Below are positions 40,009-40,241 of a stretch of DNA of 40,241 nt, in pieces. Both the position numbers and the translations under genes were made by a program. The stretch's first letter is position 1; each line of letters opens with the position of its first letter. The stretch is from NCBI GenBank assembly GCA_023389155.1, contig JAEWEV010000004.1, positions 1-40,241 on the forward strand, in the 5' to 3' direction. The notes beneath the pieces were generated by a model. The model worked only from the letters and a program-made list of their open reading frames with translations. It searched no databases and was not told the DNA's origin. This DNA is from Pseudomonadota bacterium. Lineage in GTDB: Bacteria; Pseudomonadota; Gammaproteobacteria; Burkholderiales; Burkholderiaceae_B.

Positions 40009-40241
40009 TTACTTCGTGATTTTAGCCACGACGCCAGCACCCACGGTACGGCCACCTTCGCGAATCGCGAAGCGCAGACCTTCTTCCATGGCGATCGGTG
40101 CGATCAGTTCCACGTCCATCGACACGTTATCGCCCGGCAGAACCATTTCCTTGTCCTCTGGCAGCTTGATCGTGCCCGTTACGTCCGTGGTACGGAAGTA
40201 AAACTGCGGACGATAGCCCTGGAAAAATGGCGTATGACGGC
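40009..40241 (-). CDS. tuf: Elongation factor Tu, C-terminal fragment (runs off the right edge)
   Basis: The last 77 codons are present. The minus strand encodes RHTPFFQGYRPQFYFRTTDV, then LPGDNVSMDVELI and finally EGGRTVGAGVVAKITK before TAA, which is domain III of EF-Tu. EF-Tu brings aminoacyl-tRNA to the ribosome. Its position just before rpsJ is the end of the str operon (rpsL-rpsG-fusA-tuf). Confidence 0.97.
   Translation of the reverse strand, partial: RHTPFFQGYRPQFYFRTTDVTGTIKLPEDKEMVLPGDNVSMDVELIAPIAMEEGLRFAIREGGRTVGAGVVAKITK

Noticed and set aside
1..40241. Mobile element explanation (transposase, integrase, att sites, CRISPR, tRNA target)
   Set aside because: I found no such gene or array and no obvious direct repeat at the two edges of the insert, so the mechanism of insertion remains open.

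Overview
The window looks like a chromosomal segment of a moderately GC-rich betaproteobacterium, most likely Burkholderiales/Alcaligenaceae (a Bordetella/Advenella-type relative). This is judged from the EF-Tu, S10 and L3 sequences and from the gene content; it is an inference without database comparison. The two edges are the most telling part. At the right end the minus strand carries the 3' end of tuf and then rpsJ (S10). At the left end the minus strand carries the first 21 codons of rplC (L3). In most bacteria rpsJ directly precedes rplC in the S10 operon. Here about 39.5 kb of metabolic genes lies between them. rpsJ sits between two intrinsic terminators, and rplC has a plausible promoter of its own.

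Left third (453-12589): a sugar island. An FGGY kinase is divergent from a long plus-strand operon: deoC (deoxyribose-phosphate aldolase), a two-domain ALDH16-like aldehyde dehydrogenase, a FucU/RbsD-type mutarotase, a PfkB-family sugar kinase, and a complete ribose/AI-2-type (CUT2) ABC importer (permease, binding protein, double ATPase, second permease). A convergent DeoR-family repressor closes the block. The kinase/deoC divergent promoter holds two 16-bp operators that closely resemble the E. coli deo operator. Together they read as uptake of 2-deoxyribose (or a close relative), phosphorylation, aldol cleavage to glyceraldehyde-3-phosphate plus acetaldehyde, and oxidation of the acetaldehyde.

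Middle (12667-30372): an amino-acid island. On the minus strand a tightly coupled operon runs FAD amine oxidoreductase, livK, livH, livM, livG, livF, XRE-cupin regulator and an ornithine-cyclodeaminase/mu-crystallin-type ketimine reductase. Further right, on the plus strand, are an AmaB-type aminoadipate-semialdehyde dehydrogenase and a LysN-type aminotransferase. These fit a lysine/pipecolate/2-aminoadipate pathway. Between them lies a four-gene minus-strand cluster (27080-20912) of two circularly permuted ATP-grasp proteins, two alpha-E domains (one pair separate, one pair fused) and a transglutaminase-like protease. This is a predicted peptide ligase/peptidase system whose product is, to my knowledge, uncharacterised.

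Right part (30485-39067): rmuC, a Tat-exported gluconate-dehydrogenase-like pair (GMC large subunit plus small subunit) without its usual cytochrome, a small ribbon-helix-helix protein, glyoxalase I, and the metNIQ methionine importer. Several intergenic stretches hold inverted repeats, and one roughly 72-bp element occurs twice. I saw no transposase, integrase, tRNA, rRNA or CRISPR array.
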